From positions 1 through 64,000 of the forward strand of contig CANQDD010000015.1 in the NCBI GenBank assembly GCA_947591315.1: a stretch of 64,000 nt of DNA. The letters run 5' to 3'. A program made the position numbers and the translations under genes. The stretch comes from an uncultured Clostridia bacterium. Its GTDB lineage: Bacteria; Bacillota; Clostridia; UBA1381. Under the pieces are notes generated by a model that was not told the origin of the DNA, searched no databases, and worked only from the letters and a program-made list of their open reading frames with translations. Every line of letters starts with the position of its first letter. Position 1 is the first letter of the stretch. This document shows, in pieces, positions 62,172 through 64,000 of the stretch.

Positions 62172-64000
62172 ATGGCAAAGAAACTTACAAAAAGAATTGT
62201 CAGCTTTGTCGTAACGCTGGCAATGGTAACGGTACTGCTGCCGATAATTCCGGCAATGGCGGCAAGCGCGACAGACGCTGCAAGTCTTGCCGCACTACTG
62301 GCACCCAATACCGCAGGCGAAGGATATGATGACACTAAGGTAGAAGTCAGCGGTAACACGGTTAAGTTGAAGACAAATGTGGACATCACCAGTTACGCCG
62401 GAATTGAAAGCGGTTCGATGACCGTTGATCTGAACGGTAAAAACATTACACGTACAGGTGATGGCGGAACCGTCTTCTATATTACAGGCGGCGAGCTTAC
62501 CATAGTGGGAACAGGTAAGATTTCCAATCAAGCGCATGCAACCATATTAGGCAGTGTTATTTCCGTGGAAAATGCGAAATTGACAATCGATGGCGCTACT
62601 GTAGAAGAGAATAGAGTAGATAACGCCATAGGTGTTACGGACGGAACCATGACGCTTATTAGCGGCAGCATTAGCTCCAAGCAATCTTGTCTAAAGGTGA
62701 GTGGTGAGAACGCGAAAATCACGGTTAAGGATGGTACAATTACCAACACAGCTGAGGACGGCAAAACCGCTGCAGTCTATGCATATGGAAAGAGTTCTTT
62801 TGAAATGACCGGCGGTGAAATTATCGCAAACGGTCAGGCGGTTAATGTAGGCACGCACGCAGAAGATACATCAAAAACTGAAAGCATCGGCACCACGGCG
62901 ACAATCGGCGGTGATGCTAAAATAAGCAGAGCCGAAGGCGCCGAAAACGGAGAGGATGTACCGGTTCTTTTGCAGGCGAAGGATGGCACCATACTGAATA
63001 TCGAAGACAATGCAGAAATAAATGGTTCAGTAGGTGTATTTCAAAACGGAGAGCTTAACGTTCACGGCGGTACAATACAATCTTCGGACAGCTATGCTAT
63101 CGGTACCAACGGCAGCGCTCCGGGAGAGCCCGATAACAGCATAGGCGCGAAGATTACCATTGACGGCGGCATAATCACAGGCGCTAATAATGCTTGCGGT
63201 ATTTACGCGGCTGCAGGTACATGGGCTATAAGAGGCGGCGACATCAGCGGCGGTGCAGGTATCGTAGTACGCGGCGGTAATGTTGTAGTAACCGGCGGTA
63301 CGATTACAGCTAAAGGCACTGCAGATAACATCCAAGTCGGTAACGCAACTAAAGACGGCGAAAAAGTTTCACTTCCGGCATCGGGTATCGTCTATGACGA
63401 CGCAAGCTATCCGACCGACAACAAAGAAGATAACAAACCGGCGGTAACTGTCGGCGGAGGCGAAATTAAATCTACAAATGGTTCGGCTGTATCCTACACT
63501 GCAAAGGGTGAGGCGCCGACTGACGCAGAGAATCCGGATGATGACACCATTCAAATCTTCGGCGGTACATTTGAGTCCGCTGAAAGTGCAGAAACAACAG
63601 GAGTAACTGACATCAACAAGTTCGTTGACGGAACCGATTATACATTTGATGAAACAGCCGGCACGGTTACAATGAGCGAAGCGAAGAAAGCAAGCTCCAC
63701 GGTTACACTCAACGGTGAAGGATATGCGACACTTAAAGACGCTGTTGAGGCAGTAGGTGAGAACGGTGTAGGTACAATTAAGCTGCTTGGTGATGTGACG
63801 CTTCCCGGCACCGGTAAAGAGGATCGTCTTACGATAGAAAATAAGAAGATCACGCTTGATCTTGGCGGATTTACGCTTACTAAGCCCGATCCGTTTGACG
63901 ATAGCATAAGCGCTGTAGTTGTCGGCAACGGCGGCGATTTGACCATCGTAGACGACAGCACAGAGGACGTTGAAGCTAAGGGCAGCATTACAGGCAAGGA
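62172..64000 (+). CDS. Secreted beta-helix-like repeat protein, 3' end beyond window
   Basis: At least 609 residues; continues past the right edge. Signal peptide 1-31 ('RIVSFVVTLAMVTVLLPIIP', then AMAA). The mature part is made of short right-handed beta-helix-like turns rich in Gly-Gly-Thr/Glu: 'SMTVDLNGKNITRTGDGG', 'FEMTGGEIIANGQAVNVG', 'LNVHGGTIQSSDSYAIG', 'VTGGTITAKGTADNIQVG'. A second type of unit starts near residue 515 ('GYATLKDAVEAVGENGVG', 'ITLDLGGFTLTKPDPFDD'). This is an adhesin-like architecture. The start at 62172 has AAAGAAAGGG upstream and begins the signal peptide; an in-frame ATG at 62076 would add 32 residues and spoil it. Confidence 0.8.
   Translation, partial: MAKKLTKRIVSFVVTLAMVTVLLPIIPAMAASATDAASLAALLAPNTAGEGYDDTKVEVSGNTVKLKTNVDITSYAGIESGSMTVDLNGKNITRTGDGGTVFYITGGELTIVGTGKISNQAHATILGSVISVENAKLTIDGATVEENRVDNAIGVTDGTMTLISGSISSKQSCLKVSGENAKITVKDGTITNTAEDGKTAAVYAYGKSSFEMTGGEIIANGQAVNVGTHAEDTSKTESIGTTATIGGDAKISRAEGAENGEDVPVLLQAKDGTILNIEDNAEINGSVGVFQNGELNVHGGTIQSSDSYAIGTNGSAPGEPDNSIGAKITIDGGIITGANNACGIYAAAGTWAIRGGDISGGAGIVVRGGNVVVTGGTITAKGTADNIQVGNATKDGEKVSLPASGIVYDDASYPTDNKEDNKPAVTVGGGEIKSTNGSAVSYTAKGEAPTDAENPDDDTIQIFGGTFESAESAETTGVTDINKFVDGTDYTFDETAGTVTMSEAKKASSTVTLNGEGYATLKDAVEAVGENGVGTIKLLGDVTLPGTGKEDRLTIENKKITLDLGGFTLTKPDPFDDSISAVVVGNGGDLTIVDDSTEDVEAKGSITGK

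Overview
The window looks like chromosome of a Gram-positive gut-type Clostridia bacterium. Pointers are the housekeeping set (guaB, gap, valS, trmB, ireB, argF, rho, secG), strong AGGAGG-type ribosome sites, consensus TTGACA/TATAAT promoters, copper-amine-oxidase-like 'stalk' domains on exported proteins, plant-polysaccharide enzymes and Siphoviridae-type phage genes of Firmicutes type. All calls rest on reading the sequence; no database search was run.

Layout. 1-5046: right end of a decayed prophage (tape-measure remnant, XkdX-like, holin, amber-truncated amidase), an AT-rich cargo pair (Panacea/SocA-type protein plus a 4-TM protein), then a 75-bp copy of a tRNA-Ala 3' end with its terminator, the probable attachment site. 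5.3-13.7 kb: HTH regulator, polytopic membrane protein, an unknown DPDNG protein, secreted GH26, a candidate type I toxin/antisense-RNA locus, HicAB, an ECF sigma/DUF4179 pair and a lipase-like protein. 13.8-19.1 kb: a 1765-residue secreted GH30-GH43 enzyme, followed by the intact tRNA-Ala(CGC). 19.3-35.1 kb: housekeeping and signalling genes (guaB, gap, DUF2264, a tightly overlapped DUF4250/CYTH/TM/PP2C operon, two-OB-fold SSB, valS, anion permease, trmB, ireB, M16 peptidase) separated by dispersed palindromic repeats.

34.5-47.4 kb: a compact phage-like cassette. It runs in perfect order from a LexA-like repressor (opposite strand), Zn-ribbon protein, very short terminase small subunit, TerL, portal, scaffold, capsid, connectors, tail tube, G/GT chaperones with a textbook A_AAA_AAC -1 frameshift site, tape measure, Dit and Tal to holin and amidase. 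No integrase, replication module or tail fibre is seen. This makes it a candidate domesticated particle or gene-transfer-agent-like element. It is followed by a second candidate type I toxin/antisense-RNA locus, an HTH regulator with its operator, and a frameshifted SHOCT gene. Repeat clusters lie on both flanks.

48.8-64.0 kb: arabinose/fucose-isomerase-family enzyme, secG, DUF1540, a YhcC-type radical SAM protein, argF, rho, DUF2798, a TetR repressor divergent from an MMPL-transporter/giant GLUG-surface-protein operon, and a secreted repeat-rich surface protein that runs off the right edge and has a G10 tract in its leader.

Cooperation. The secreted GH26 and GH30-GH43 enzymes, the DUF2264 protein and the isomerase-family enzyme fit a mannan/arabinogalactan-using lifestyle. 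HicAB, the Panacea pair, two type I-like loci and two phage elements show a heavy mobile and defence load.
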